A stretch of DNA of 64,000 nt from Streptomyces sp. TS71-3 (lineage in GTDB: Bacteria; Actinomycetota; Actinomycetes; Streptomycetales; Streptomycetaceae), in assembly GCF_018327685.1 (NCBI RefSeq), contig NZ_BNEL01000001.1, forward strand, positions 3,906,001 to 3,970,000. The letters run 5' to 3'. A program made the translations under genes and the position numbers. This document shows positions 1 to 8,296 of this stretch, piece after piece. The notes below the pieces were generated by a model. The model was not told the origin of the DNA, ran no database searches, and was given only the letters and a program-made list of their open reading frames with translations. Position 1 is the stretch's first letter. Each line of letters begins with the position of its first letter.

Positions 1-1
1 G

Positions 2-1423
2 CGCTACGACCTCGTCCAGCAGAGCACGGAGCACCTGGCGTCGGGCGCCGACCACTTCTCCGTCAGCGGCGACGGCAAGCGGGTGCTGCTGTGGACCGAC
101 AGCAAGCTGAAGGTGGTGCCGAGCGACCGGCGCGCCTCGCACGACGACGACAGCGACACCAACATCACCGTCGACCTCTCCCGGGTGCGGCAGAACATCG
201 ACCCGGTCGCCGAGTGGCGCCAGATGTACGCCGAGGCGGGCCGCCTGATGCGGGACCACTTCTGGCGCCCCGACCTGGGCGGCGTCGACTGGGACGGCGT
301 GCTGGACCGCTACCGCCCGCTGCTGGGGCGCGTCGCCACCCACGACGACCTCGTCGACCTCCTCTGGGAGGTGCAGGGGGAGCTGGGCACCTCGCACGCC
401 TATGTGTCGCCCTCCGGCGGCTACGGCACCTCCTCGACCCGGCAGGGCCTGCTGGGCGCCGACCTGTCGCGGCACGAGGACGGGCTGTGGCGGATCGACC
501 GCATCCTCCCCTCCGAGACCTCCGACCCGGGCGCGCGCTCCCCGCTCGCCGCACCGGGCGCGGCGGTCCGCACGGGTGACGCGGTGATCGCGATCGCCGG
601 CCAGCCCGTCGACCCGGTCACCGGACCCGGGCCGCTGCTCGTCGGCACGGCGGGCAAGCCCGTGGAGCTGACCATCTCGCCCGCGGGCGGCGGCGAGCCG
701 CGGTACGCGGTGGTCGTACCGCTCGACGACGAGGAGCCGCTGCGCTACCACGCCTGGGTCGCCGAGCGCCGCGCCTACGTCCACGAGCAGTCGGGCGGCC
801 GGCTCGGCTACCTCCACGTACCGGACATGCAGGCCCCCGGCTGGGCGCAGATCCACCGGGACCTGCGGGTCGAGGTGGCCCACGACGGCCTCGTGGTGGA
901 CGTGCGGGAGAACCGCGGCGGGCACACCTCGCAACTCGTGATCGAGAAGCTGGCCCGCCGGATCATCGGCTGGGACGCGCCGCGGGGCCTGCGGCCCTAC
1001 AGCTATCCCGAGGACGCGCCGCGCGGCCCGGTCGTCGCCGTCGCCAACGAGTACTCCGGTTCGGACGGCGACATCGTCAACGCCGCGATCAAGGCCCTCG
1101 GCATCGGCCCCGTCGTCGGCACCCGCACCTGGGGCGGGGTGATCGGCATCGACAGCCGCTACCCCCTCGTGGACGGCACCCTCGTCACCCAGCCCAAGTA
1201 CGCCTTCTGGGTGGAGGGTTACGGCTGGGACGTGGAGAACCACGGCGTCGACCCGGACGTCGAGGTGGTCACCACGCCCCAGGACCACGCGGCGGGCCGC
1301 GACCCGCAGCTCGACGAGGCGATCAGGCTGGCGCTCGCCGCGCTGGAGGAGCGCCCCGCGAAGACCCCGCCGCCGCTGCCGGCGCCCCGGTGGGGAGCGC
1401 CGGGCGCAGGTGCGGGGGCGTGA
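2..1423 (+). CDS. Tricorn-type protease, C-terminal part (5' end outside window)
   Basis: This is the C-terminal 473 residues of a tricorn-like serine peptidase of family S41, a cytoplasmic enzyme that trims peptides downstream of the proteasome or Clp. The reading frame is open from the first bases of the window, so the Met codon at 83 is internal. A C1-type helical domain comes first (RQMYAEAGRLMRDHFW). A PDZ-like domain follows, and then the S41 catalytic fold with VVDVRENRGG and NEYSGSDGDIV, where the Ser of SGSDGD is the expected nucleophile. The missing N-terminus would hold the beta-propellers. It ends 23 bp before the AAA ATPase gene. Confidence 0.9.
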   Translation, partial: RYDLVQQSTEHLASGADHFSVSGDGKRVLLWTDSKLKVVPSDRRASHDDDSDTNITVDLSRVRQNIDPVAEWRQMYAEAGRLMRDHFWRPDLGGVDWDGVLDRYRPLLGRVATHDDLVDLLWEVQGELGTSHAYVSPSGGYGTSSTRQGLLGADLSRHEDGLWRIDRILPSETSDPGARSPLAAPGAAVRTGDAVIAIAGQPVDPVTGPGPLLVGTAGKPVELTISPAGGGEPRYAVVVPLDDEEPLRYHAWVAERRAYVHEQSGGRLGYLHVPDMQAPGWAQIHRDLRVEVAHDGLVVDVRENRGGHTSQLVIEKLARRIIGWDAPRGLRPYSYPEDAPRGPVVAVANEYSGSDGDIVNAAIKALGIGPVVGTRTWGGVIGIDSRYPLVDGTLVTQPKYAFWVEGYGWDVENHGVDPDVEVVTTPQDHAAGRDPQLDEAIRLALAALEERPAKTPPPLPAPRWGAPGAGAGA

Positions 1424-1446
1424 ACGCCGGGTCGTAGGGTGACGGC

Positions 1447-3057
1447 ATGTCCGACGAGTCGCCCCTCATACGCAGCCTCCGCTCGGCCGTCGCCGCCGCC
1501 CCGGACGACATCCCGCTCCGCCTGCACCTCGCCGAGTTGCTCCTCGACGCGGGGCAGCGGGACGCGGCGGTCTCCGAGGCGGCGGTGGCGCTCCAGCGGG
1601 CGCCCGGCGACACGGCGGCCCGGGAACTGATGCTGCGGGCGATGGGCCCGGCCACCGCGCCGGGCCCCGTTCCCGGTCCGGCGGCCACTACGGGGAACGG
1701 CCCGGACGGCCCGGACGGCGCGGGTGCGGGTCGTCCAACCGGCGGTGCGCCCGGTGGCGTTCCCGGGCCGGGTGCCGGGGGAGCCGGCAGCCGGTCGTGG
1801 GAGGACCCGGGCGCCGAGGGAGCCGGCACCTCGTCCCCAGCGGACCCGGGCGCCACAGGCACCGCTCCCGCCTCCGAACCTCCCGCCGCGGAAGGGCCTC
1901 CCGCGGAACGACGCCCGGCCGCCGGCGAGGAGTTCGACTGGAACGCCGCGGAGCAGGAGGTCCGGGGCATGGTGCCGCCGCGTTTCGCATCCGGCTCCGA
2001 CGGCGGCCCCGGCTCGGACGACGGGCGCGGCGCCGCAGGCCCGGATGGCGGGCTCGGCGGTCCCCACGGCACAGGATCGCCCGGAGACGTCAGCGGCGCC
2101 GGCGGCACCGGTGTGCCGCGCCGCCCCGAGCCCCCGCTGGCCGCCGATGGAGGCGGCGACCCGGGCGACGCCCCCGCCTGGGAGGTGGAGGCCGTCCACT
2201 CGGTGCGGCTCGCCGACGTCGGCGGCATGCAGGAGGTCAAGGACCGCCTCGAAGCCGCCTTCCTCGCGCCCCTGCGCAACCCCGAGCTGCGCAGGCTGTA
2301 CGGCAAGAGCCTGCGCGGCGGCCTCCTGCTGTACGGGCCGCCGGGCTGCGGTAAGACCTTCATCGCGCGGGCCGTCGCGGGCGAGCTGGGCGCCGCGTTC
2401 CTGCCGGTGGCGGTCAGCGACGTGCTCGACATGTGGATCGGCAGGTCCGAGCGGAACGTCCACGACATCTTCCGCACCGCCCGCGGCCAGGCCCCCTGTG
2501 TCGTCTTCCTCGACGAGCTGGACGCGCTGGGCGCCAAGCGCAGCCGGATGCACCACAGCGGGCTGCGCAACGTCGTCAACCAGCTCCTCGCCGAGCTCGA
2601 CGGCGTCGACGGCGGCAACGAGGGCGTCTTCGTCCTCGCCGCCACCAACGTCCCCTGGGACGTCGACATCGCCCTGCGCCGCCCCGGCCGGCTCGACCGC
2701 ACCCTGCTGGTGCTGCCGCCCGACGCCGCGGCACGCGAGGCGATCCTCCAGTACCACCTGCGGGAGCGGCCCATCGCCTCCGTCGACCTGGGCAAGCTGG
2801 TCAAGGCCACCGACGGGTTCTCCGGGGCCGACCTCGCGCACGTCTGCGAGAGCGCCGCCGAGGCCGCCCTGCTCGACTCGGCCCGCAGCGGCCGGATCCG
2901 CATGATCGGCACCCGGGACCTGCTGGACGCGGCCCGCGCGGTGCGGCCCTCCACCGAGCCGTGGTTCGCCGCCGCCCGCAACGTCGCCCTCTTCGCCAAC
3001 GACGGCGGCACCTACGACGACCTGCTCGCCTATCTGAGGCGGCACCGCAAGCTGTGA
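1447..3057 (+). CDS. AAA family ATPase with N-terminal TPR-like segment
   Basis: This 536-residue protein ends in a Cdc48/FtsH-like AAA module. The Walker A motif GPPGCGKT lies near residue 297, the Walker B is VVFLDELDAL, and the second region of homology is RRPGRLDR. The first ~65 residues look like a TPR hairpin pair, and a ~170-residue Gly/Pro/Ala-rich, probably disordered linker joins the two parts. There is no zinc-protease motif and no membrane segment, so it is not FtsH. The stop overlaps the GTG start of the next TPR gene, so the pair is translationally coupled and probably works together, perhaps as an unfoldase with its adaptor. Substrate unknown. Confidence 0.85.
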   Translation: MSDESPLIRSLRSAVAAAPDDIPLRLHLAELLLDAGQRDAAVSEAAVALQRAPGDTAARELMLRAMGPATAPGPVPGPAATTGNGPDGPDGAGAGRPTGGAPGGVPGPGAGGAGSRSWEDPGAEGAGTSSPADPGATGTAPASEPPAAEGPPAERRPAAGEEFDWNAAEQEVRGMVPPRFASGSDGGPGSDDGRGAAGPDGGLGGPHGTGSPGDVSGAGGTGVPRRPEPPLAADGGGDPGDAPAWEVEAVHSVRLADVGGMQEVKDRLEAAFLAPLRNPELRRLYGKSLRGGLLLYGPPGCGKTFIARAVAGELGAAFLPVAVSDVLDMWIGRSERNVHDIFRTARGQAPCVVFLDELDALGAKRSRMHHSGLRNVVNQLLAELDGVDGGNEGVFVLAATNVPWDVDIALRRPGRLDRTLLVLPPDAAAREAILQYHLRERPIASVDLGKLVKATDGFSGADLAHVCESAAEAALLDSARSGRIRMIGTRDLLDAARAVRPSTEPWFAAARNVALFANDGGTYDDLLAYLRRHRKL

Positions 3058-4139
3058 CCGGACACGCGGCCGGGCACGCCGTCGAACGGGCCCACGCACT
3101 GCTCGCCGCTGGCCGCCCGCAGCAGGCCGCCGCGGTGCTCGCCCCGCACCTGGCCGAGCGGCCCGACGACGCCGCGGCCCTCACGGTGCTGGCCTACTGC
3201 CACAGGGACGGCGGCGACCTCACCGGCGCGCTGGAGGCCGCCGACGCCGCGCTCGGCGCCGATCCCCGGTACGCGCAGGCGTGGGTGGTGCGGGCCGGGC
3301 TGCTCGCCCGGCTGTCCCGCGCGGCCGAAGCGGAGCACGCCGCCCGCGAGGTGATCCGGCTGCTCCCGGACAACTGGGCCGGCTACCGCACCCTGGGCTA
3401 CGTCCTCCTCAAGGCCGACGACCGGGGGCGCCGGCAGGAGACGTACCGGGTCGCGCTGCGGGCCGTCGAACTGGGGCCGGAGGAGGCCGGCAACCACTTC
3501 CTCGTCGGACTCGCCGCGCACCGCCTCGGCGACACCCCCACCGCCCAGCGGGCCTACGAGCGGGCCCTGCGGCTCGATCCGGAGGACGCCGCCACCCGGT
3601 ACAACCTCTCCCTGCTGCACATGCGGGGCAGCCGGCTGCGCCCCCGACGCTGGGCCCGCGCCGTGGAGGGCTTCGCCGACGCCGCGGCGCTTGACGCCAC
3701 CGACCGGTCCGCCCCGTACAACCTCCAGGTGATGGCCTGGTCGGTGGCCTCGGGCGCCGGCTGGGCCGCGCTGGCCGGCCTGGTCGTCGCCGTCGTGGGC
3801 ACCGCCGGCGCCAGGGACGGCGGCCCGCTGCTGCCCGCCGTGCCGGTGACCGCGGCCGCGCTGGCCGCCCTGGGCACCGGCTGGGCGCTGTGGAACCGCA
3901 GCCGGACCCCGCCCCGGCTGCGCCGCCTGCTGCTGACGCTGGCGCGGGCCTCGGGCCCCGTCCGGACGATGGCGTACGCCGCGGTCCTGGTGGCCTGCTA
4001 CGACGTCGCGGCGGTCGCGCTGCCCCGCGCGGACGCGCTGCTCATGGGGGCGGCCGGCGACGTGGCGCTGTGGACCCTGCTGATCACCCGCTGGCTCAGC
4101 CACCGGGCTCTTCGCAGGAGGAAGCCGGCGGCCGGATAG
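3054..4139 (+). CDS. Tetratricopeptide repeat membrane protein
   Basis: This is a 361-residue protein. The GTG start at 3054 overlaps the upstream stop as GTGA; the open frame extends further upstream but only as a shadow of the AAA gene. Residues ~1-215 carry about five TPR units (for example NHFLVGLAAHRLGDTPTAQR and YERALRLDPEDAATRYNLSL). Four hydrophobic helices follow, from about residue 225, and the protein ends in a short basic tail. It therefore looks like a membrane-anchored TPR scaffold for the coupled AAA ATPase. The pairing is visible in the sequence; the functional link is inference. Confidence 0.85.
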   Translation: MTGHAAGHAVERAHALLAAGRPQQAAAVLAPHLAERPDDAAALTVLAYCHRDGGDLTGALEAADAALGADPRYAQAWVVRAGLLARLSRAAEAEHAAREVIRLLPDNWAGYRTLGYVLLKADDRGRRQETYRVALRAVELGPEEAGNHFLVGLAAHRLGDTPTAQRAYERALRLDPEDAATRYNLSLLHMRGSRLRPRRWARAVEGFADAAALDATDRSAPYNLQVMAWSVASGAGWAALAGLVVAVVGTAGARDGGPLLPAVPVTAAALAALGTGWALWNRSRTPPRLRRLLLTLARASGPVRTMAYAAVLVACYDVAAVALPRADALLMGAAGDVALWTLLITRWLSHRALRRRKPAAG

Positions 4140-4294
4140 CATGCCACGGTACCTGTCGCGGCGGACCGCGGCCGGAGCGCCGGGAGCACCAGGGCCGCAG
4201 GGCCGGGGCGACGCCACCGGAGCGCCGGGCGGACCGCGGCCGGGCCGCCGGCCGCCGCCGTCGGCCGAACCGAACGACGTCGAGGAGGCATGAC

Positions 4295-4654
4295 GTGGCC
4301 GGAGAGCCGCAGGCCGACTGCCTGTTCTGCAAGATCGTCGCGGGGGAGGTGCCGGCGACGGTGGTCCGCGAGACCGAGACGACCGTCGCGTTCCGGGACA
4401 TCAACCCCCAGGCTCCCACCCATGTCCTGGTCATCCCCCGGGTGCACTACCCCGACGCGGCCTCACTCGCCGCGGCGGAGCCCGCCATCGCCGCCGACAT
4501 GATGCGGGAGACCGCCGAGATCGCCGCGGGGGAGAAGGTGGACGCCACCGGGTACCGCGTGGTGTTCAACACCGGTGCCGGCGCCGGCCAGACCGTCTTC
4601 CACGCCCACGCGCACGTGCTGGGCGGCCGCGGCCTCCAGTGGCCGCCCGGCTAG
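4295..4654 (+). CDS. HIT-family (Hint-type) nucleotide-binding protein
   Basis: This 119-residue histidine-triad protein is probably a purine nucleoside phosphoramidase of the Hint branch. It contains CLFCKIVAGEVPA near the N-terminus and the triad HAHAHVLGG near the C-terminus, with the central His as the expected nucleophile. The length is normal for Hint. The GTG start at 4295 is supported by GAGGAGG at 4282-4288; the longer open frame upstream is non-coding in character. It lies 33 bp before the RNase Z gene. Confidence 0.93.
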   Translation: MAGEPQADCLFCKIVAGEVPATVVRETETTVAFRDINPQAPTHVLVIPRVHYPDAASLAAAEPAIAADMMRETAEIAAGEKVDATGYRVVFNTGAGAGQTVFHAHAHVLGGRGLQWPPG

Positions 4655-4687
4655 CCCGGGCCGCCCGCACACCTCGAACGGCCGAAC

Positions 4688-5599
4688 GTGTCCGTACGTG
4701 AACTGGTGGTGCTCGGCACCGCGAGCCAGGTGCCCACCCGGGCGCGCAACCACAACGGTTACGTGCTGCTCTGGGACGGCGAGGGCATCCTGTTCGACCC
4801 CGGCGAGGGCACCCAGCGGCAGATGCTGCGCGCCGGGGTCGCCGCGCACGACCTGAACCGGATCTGCGTCACCCACTTCCACGGCGACCACTCGCTGGGC
4901 CTCGCCGGGGTCATCCAGCGCATCAACCTGGACCGGGTGCCGCACGAGATCACCGCCCACTATCCGGGCAGCGGCAAGCGGTTCTTCGACCGGCTGCGGT
5001 ACGCGACGGCCTACCGCGAGACGGTCCCGCTCACCGAGGTCCCGGTGTCCGGCGGCGGCGCCGTCCTCGCGGACACGCCCGCCTACCGCCTGGAGGCACG
5101 CCGCCTGGCCCACCCGGTGGAGTCCTTCGGCTACCGCCTGGTGGAGCCCGACGGCCACCGCATGCTGCCCGACCGGCTGGCCGCCCACGGCATCGCGGGC
5201 CCCGACATCGGCCTCCTCCAGCGCACCGGCGAACTGCGCGGCGTCACGCTGGACCAGGTCAGCGAGGTCCGCCGCGGCCAGCGCTTCGCGTTCGTCATGG
5301 ACACCCGCCTCTGCGACGCGGTGCCCGCCCTGGCCGACGGCTGCGACCTGCTCGTCATCGAGTCCACCTTCCTCGACGAGGACAGCTCGCTCGCCGAGGA
5401 GTACGGCCACCTCACCGCGGCCCAGGCGGCCCGCACGGCCCGCGACGCGGGCGTCCACCACCTGGTCCTCACCCACTTCAGCCAGCGCTACACGGACCCC
5501 ACGGCCTTCGCCACCGAGGCGAGGGAGGCGGGCTTCGAGGGCGAACTGACGGTGGCCTCGGACCTGGTGAGGGTCACCCTGCCGAAACGGCGGCAGTGA
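4688..5599 (+). CDS. rnz: Ribonuclease Z / MBL-fold tRNA 3' processing endonuclease
   Basis: This is a 303-residue short-form RNase Z, a zinc-dependent metallo-beta-lactamase-fold nuclease that matures tRNA 3' ends. The metal-binding motif THFHGDH lies near residue 60, and later family motifs are [16 protein letters not shown] and LTHFSQRY. The start is GTG. The length fits the short form. A block of tandem repeats follows the gene. An arylsulfatase-like MBL hydrolase is a less likely alternative. Confidence 0.85.
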   Translation: MSVRELVVLGTASQVPTRARNHNGYVLLWDGEGILFDPGEGTQRQMLRAGVAAHDLNRICVTHFHGDHSLGLAGVIQRINLDRVPHEITAHYPGSGKRFFDRLRYATAYRETVPLTEVPVSGGGAVLADTPAYRLEARRLAHPVESFGYRLVEPDGHRMLPDRLAAHGIAGPDIGLLQRTGELRGVTLDQVSEVRRGQRFAFVMDTRLCDAVPALADGCDLLVIESTFLDEDSSLAEEYGHLTAAQAARTARDAGVHHLVLTHFSQRYTDPTAFATEAREAGFEGELTVASDLVRVTLPKRRQ

Positions 5600-5614
5600 G
5601 GACCGATCAAGCCG

Positions 5615-5802
5615 GTCCGGCGCTTGAGGAAGCGCGCAGCGCGATGAATAGCCCGTCCGGCGTTTGAGGACGAGCCCGGAGGACGACGAAGAAGCCGGTC
5701 CGGCGCTTGAGGACGAGCGCGCAGCGCGATGAACAGCCTGTCTGGCGCTTGAAGACGAGACCGGAGGGCGAAGAGAAAGCCCGTCCGGCGCTTGAGGACG
5801 AG
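5615..5802 (+). repeat. Five tandem-like copies of a 20-bp Streptomyces intergenic repeat
   Basis: The consensus GTCCGGCGCTTGAGGACGAG begins at 5615, 5655, 5698, 5740 and 5783, a period of 40-43 bp. Linkers such as CGCGCAGCGCGATGAA also recur. The first copy diverges in its last bases and the fourth has two substitutions. The array fills the spacer between rnz and the convergent IclR gene. An inverted partial copy lies at 36809-36831. Confidence 0.8.
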
Positions 5803-5837
5803 CCCGAAGGGCGAAAACCTCGGCGCCGAAAAACCCC

Positions 5838-6707
5838 TCACCGCCACTGAACCCGGCTCCCCCCATCCGGCACCGCAGATTCGATCCGCTCGCGGATCCC
5901 CCGCATCACGGACACGATCCGCCCCTCATGCGAGGCCGTGACCCGCGCAACCGGCACGGAGCAACTGATCGCGTCCACCGCCGGCCGCTCGTACCGCAGC
6001 GCGAACCCGTACCCCACGATCCCGGCCACCCCCTCCTCCCGGTCCACCGCGTACCCCCGCCGCCGGACCTCCGCGAGGTCGGCCGCCAGCGCGACCCGGT
6101 CGGTGAGCGTGTTGGGGGTGAACCGCTCGTACGGCCCGGGCGGCAGCTCCTCGTCCGGCCGCTGGGCCAGCAGCGCCTTGCCCAGCGCGCCCACGTGCGC
6201 GGGCAGCCGCCGCCCCACCCGGCTGATCGTCCGCAGGTATTCGTGCGACTCCCGGGTCGCGAGGTACGCCACGTCCATGCCGTCGAGACGCCCGAGGTGG
6301 ATGGTCTCGCCGACCGCGTCCGACGCCTCGTCGAGGAACGGCCGCACCGCCCGCACCCGGGGGTCGGAGTCCAGGTAGCCGGTGCCGGTGAGGAGCGCGT
6401 GGATGCCGATGCCGTACAGCGACCCGGTCACGTCGGTGCGCACCCAGCCCCGTTGGATCAGCGTCTGCAGCAGCGCGTACATGGAGCTGCGCGGCACCCC
6501 GAGCCCCTCGGCCAGTTCCTGGAGCCGCGCCGGCCGGTCGGCGCGGGCCGCGAGCACCTCCAGCAACTCGACGGTGCGCGCGGCGGACTTCACCTCGCGC
6601 ACCCCGCCGCCGCCCTGTGCGGCCGCGCCCTCGGCCGGCCCGCCCGCGGAGCCCGCCGCGCCGCCCCCCGCCCGGTCGCCGCGCCTCGCGTCGTCTCTCT
6701 CCCGCAT
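5838..6707 (-). CDS. IclR-family transcriptional regulator
   Basis: This is a 289-residue regulator with an Ala/Gly-rich N-terminal tail of about 35 residues. An IclR winged helix follows (TVELLEVLAARADRPARLQE, then GVPRSSMYALLQTL as the recognition region). The C-terminal IclR effector domain includes ETIHLGRLDGMDVAYLA and GYAVDREEGVAGIVG. The gene is divergent from gudD across a spacer with two palindromes, so it probably controls glucarate use and itself. The start could lie up to ~30 codons further in, because the tail is low complexity. Confidence 0.9.
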   Translation of the reverse strand: MRERDDARRGDRAGGGAAGSAGGPAEGAAAQGGGGVREVKSAARTVELLEVLAARADRPARLQELAEGLGVPRSSMYALLQTLIQRGWVRTDVTGSLYGIGIHALLTGTGYLDSDPRVRAVRPFLDEASDAVGETIHLGRLDGMDVAYLATRESHEYLRTISRVGRRLPAHVGALGKALLAQRPDEELPPGPYERFTPNTLTDRVALAADLAEVRRRGYAVDREEGVAGIVGYGFALRYERPAVDAISCSVPVARVTASHEGRIVSVMRGIRERIESAVPDGGSRVQWR

Positions 6708-6737
6708 GCGCTGATCGTACGGGGGGCTGCACGACCG

Positions 6738-6799
6738 TTGACGCCATCACGTTCGCGTACCTAATCTACGTCTTCATACGTAGACGACATCTATATAGA
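6738..6799 (+). promoter_or_regulatory. gudD promoter with overlapping operator-like palindromes
   Basis: TTGACG at 6738-6743 and TAATCT at 6762-6767 form a sigma-70-like promoter with an 18-bp spacer, pointing to gudD. The dyad TCTACGT-N6-ACGTAGA (6765-6784) starts inside the -10 box, which is where a repressor would act. A second perfect palindrome, TCTATATAGA, lies at 6790-6799 in the expected leader. Both sit in the divergent IclR/gudD spacer. Binding by the neighbouring IclR protein is inferred. Confidence 0.6.
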
Positions 6800-6862
6800 G
6801 AGATCACGACCGGACACGCCCCCGCGGAACGGGGCCGGACGCGATCTCCTGGGAGCCGCCCC

Positions 6863-8158
6863 GTGAGCCGTGACCTGACCATCGCCGAGGTGCGTCTGAC
6901 GCCGATCCTCGTCGCCGACCCGCCGCTGCTGAACACGCAGGGCGTGCACCAGCCGTACACCCCCCGGCTGATCATCGAGGTGGTCACCGCCGAGGGCGTA
7001 TCCGGCTTCGGCGAGACGTACGGCGACGCCAAGTACCTGGAGCTGGCCAGGCCGTTCGCCGAGCGGCTCACCGGGCGGCAGGTGAGCGGTCTGAATGGGC
7101 TCCTCGGCGCCGTCGACGAGGTCGCGGTCGACCAGGCGCGCGTGAGCGAGGCGGTGGACGTGGGCGGGCTGCGCGGGGTGCAGACGGCCGACAAGCTGCG
7201 GCTGTCCGTCGCCTCCGGTTTCGAGGTGGCCTGCCTGGACGCGCTCGGCAAGGCGCTCGGGGTGCCCGTGCACGCCCTGCTCGGCGGCAAGGTCCGCGAC
7301 ACCGTCGAGTACAGCGCCTACCTCTTCTACAAGTACGGCGCCCACCCCGAGGGCGTCGCGAGCGAGCCCGACGACTGGGGCGAGGCGCTGGACCCGGCCG
7401 GGGTCGTCGAGCAGGCCCGCAGGTTCACGGAGCGGTACGGCTTCGGCTCGTTCAAGCTGAAGGGCGGGGTGTTCCCGCCGGACGAGGAGGTGGCCGCCGT
7501 CCAGGCGCTCGCCGAGGCGTTCCCGGGCCGCCCGCTGCGGCTCGACCCCAACGGCGCCTGGTCCGTGCCCACCTCGCTGAAGGTCGCCGAGGAGCTGGCC
7601 GGTGTCCTGGAGTACCTGGAGGACCCCACCCTCGGCACGTCGAACATGGCCGAGGTGGCGGCACGGACGGACGTACCGCTGGCCACCAACATGTGCGTGA
7701 CGACCTTCGCGGAGATCCCGGAGGCCTTCACCAAGGACGCCGTCCAGGTCGTGCTCTCCGACCACCACTACTGGGGCGGGCTGCGCAACACCCAGCAGCT
7801 CGCCGCCATCTGCCGCACCTTCGGCGTCGGCATATCCATGCACTCCAACACCCACCTCGGCATCAGCCTGGCCGCCATGACCCATGTCGCGGCCACCGTG
7901 CCGGGCCTGCACCACGCCTGCGACTCCCACTACCCCTGGCAGTCCGAGGACGTGCTCACCGAACGCCTCACCTTCGACGGCGGCGGCGTCACCGTCTCCG
8001 ACGCGCCCGGCCTGGGCGTCGAGGTCGACCGCGACCGGCTGGCGTTCCTGCACCGGCGCTGGCTCGACGACGACGGATCGATGCGCGACCGCGACGACGC
8101 GGCCGCCATGCGCGTCACCCAGCCGGGGTGGACCACTCCGGCCGTGCCGCGCTGGTAG
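6863..8158 (+). CDS. gudD: Glucarate dehydratase
   Basis: This 431-residue enolase-superfamily dehydratase converts D-glucarate to 5-keto-4-deoxyglucarate. Recognisable features are GVHQPYTPRLIIEV near the N-terminus, the KLKGG catalytic lysine region (FGSFKLKGGVF), LDPNGAW and LEDPTLG metal-ligand strands, and HSNTHLGIS with the catalytic His. GTG at 6863 was chosen because homologues start at this conserved N-terminus; the frame upstream crosses the promoter. It is followed by an MFS transporter of the hexuronate/glucarate type. Confidence 0.93.
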   Translation: MSRDLTIAEVRLTPILVADPPLLNTQGVHQPYTPRLIIEVVTAEGVSGFGETYGDAKYLELARPFAERLTGRQVSGLNGLLGAVDEVAVDQARVSEAVDVGGLRGVQTADKLRLSVASGFEVACLDALGKALGVPVHALLGGKVRDTVEYSAYLFYKYGAHPEGVASEPDDWGEALDPAGVVEQARRFTERYGFGSFKLKGGVFPPDEEVAAVQALAEAFPGRPLRLDPNGAWSVPTSLKVAEELAGVLEYLEDPTLGTSNMAEVAARTDVPLATNMCVTTFAEIPEAFTKDAVQVVLSDHHYWGGLRNTQQLAAICRTFGVGISMHSNTHLGISLAAMTHVAATVPGLHHACDSHYPWQSEDVLTERLTFDGGGVTVSDAPGLGVEVDRDRLAFLHRRWLDDDGSMRDRDDAAAMRVTQPGWTTPAVPRW

Positions 8159-8296
8159 TCGCGTCGAACGCGGCCGTCCCGGGCCGCCCGGGTGCCGCGC
8201 CCCCCAACGACAAGTCGACATATCGCCGATCACCGGACCCGCGCCGCGCCGTGTCGCGCGGTGCGGGCCGGCCGGCCGCAAGGAAGCGAGCCGCTC

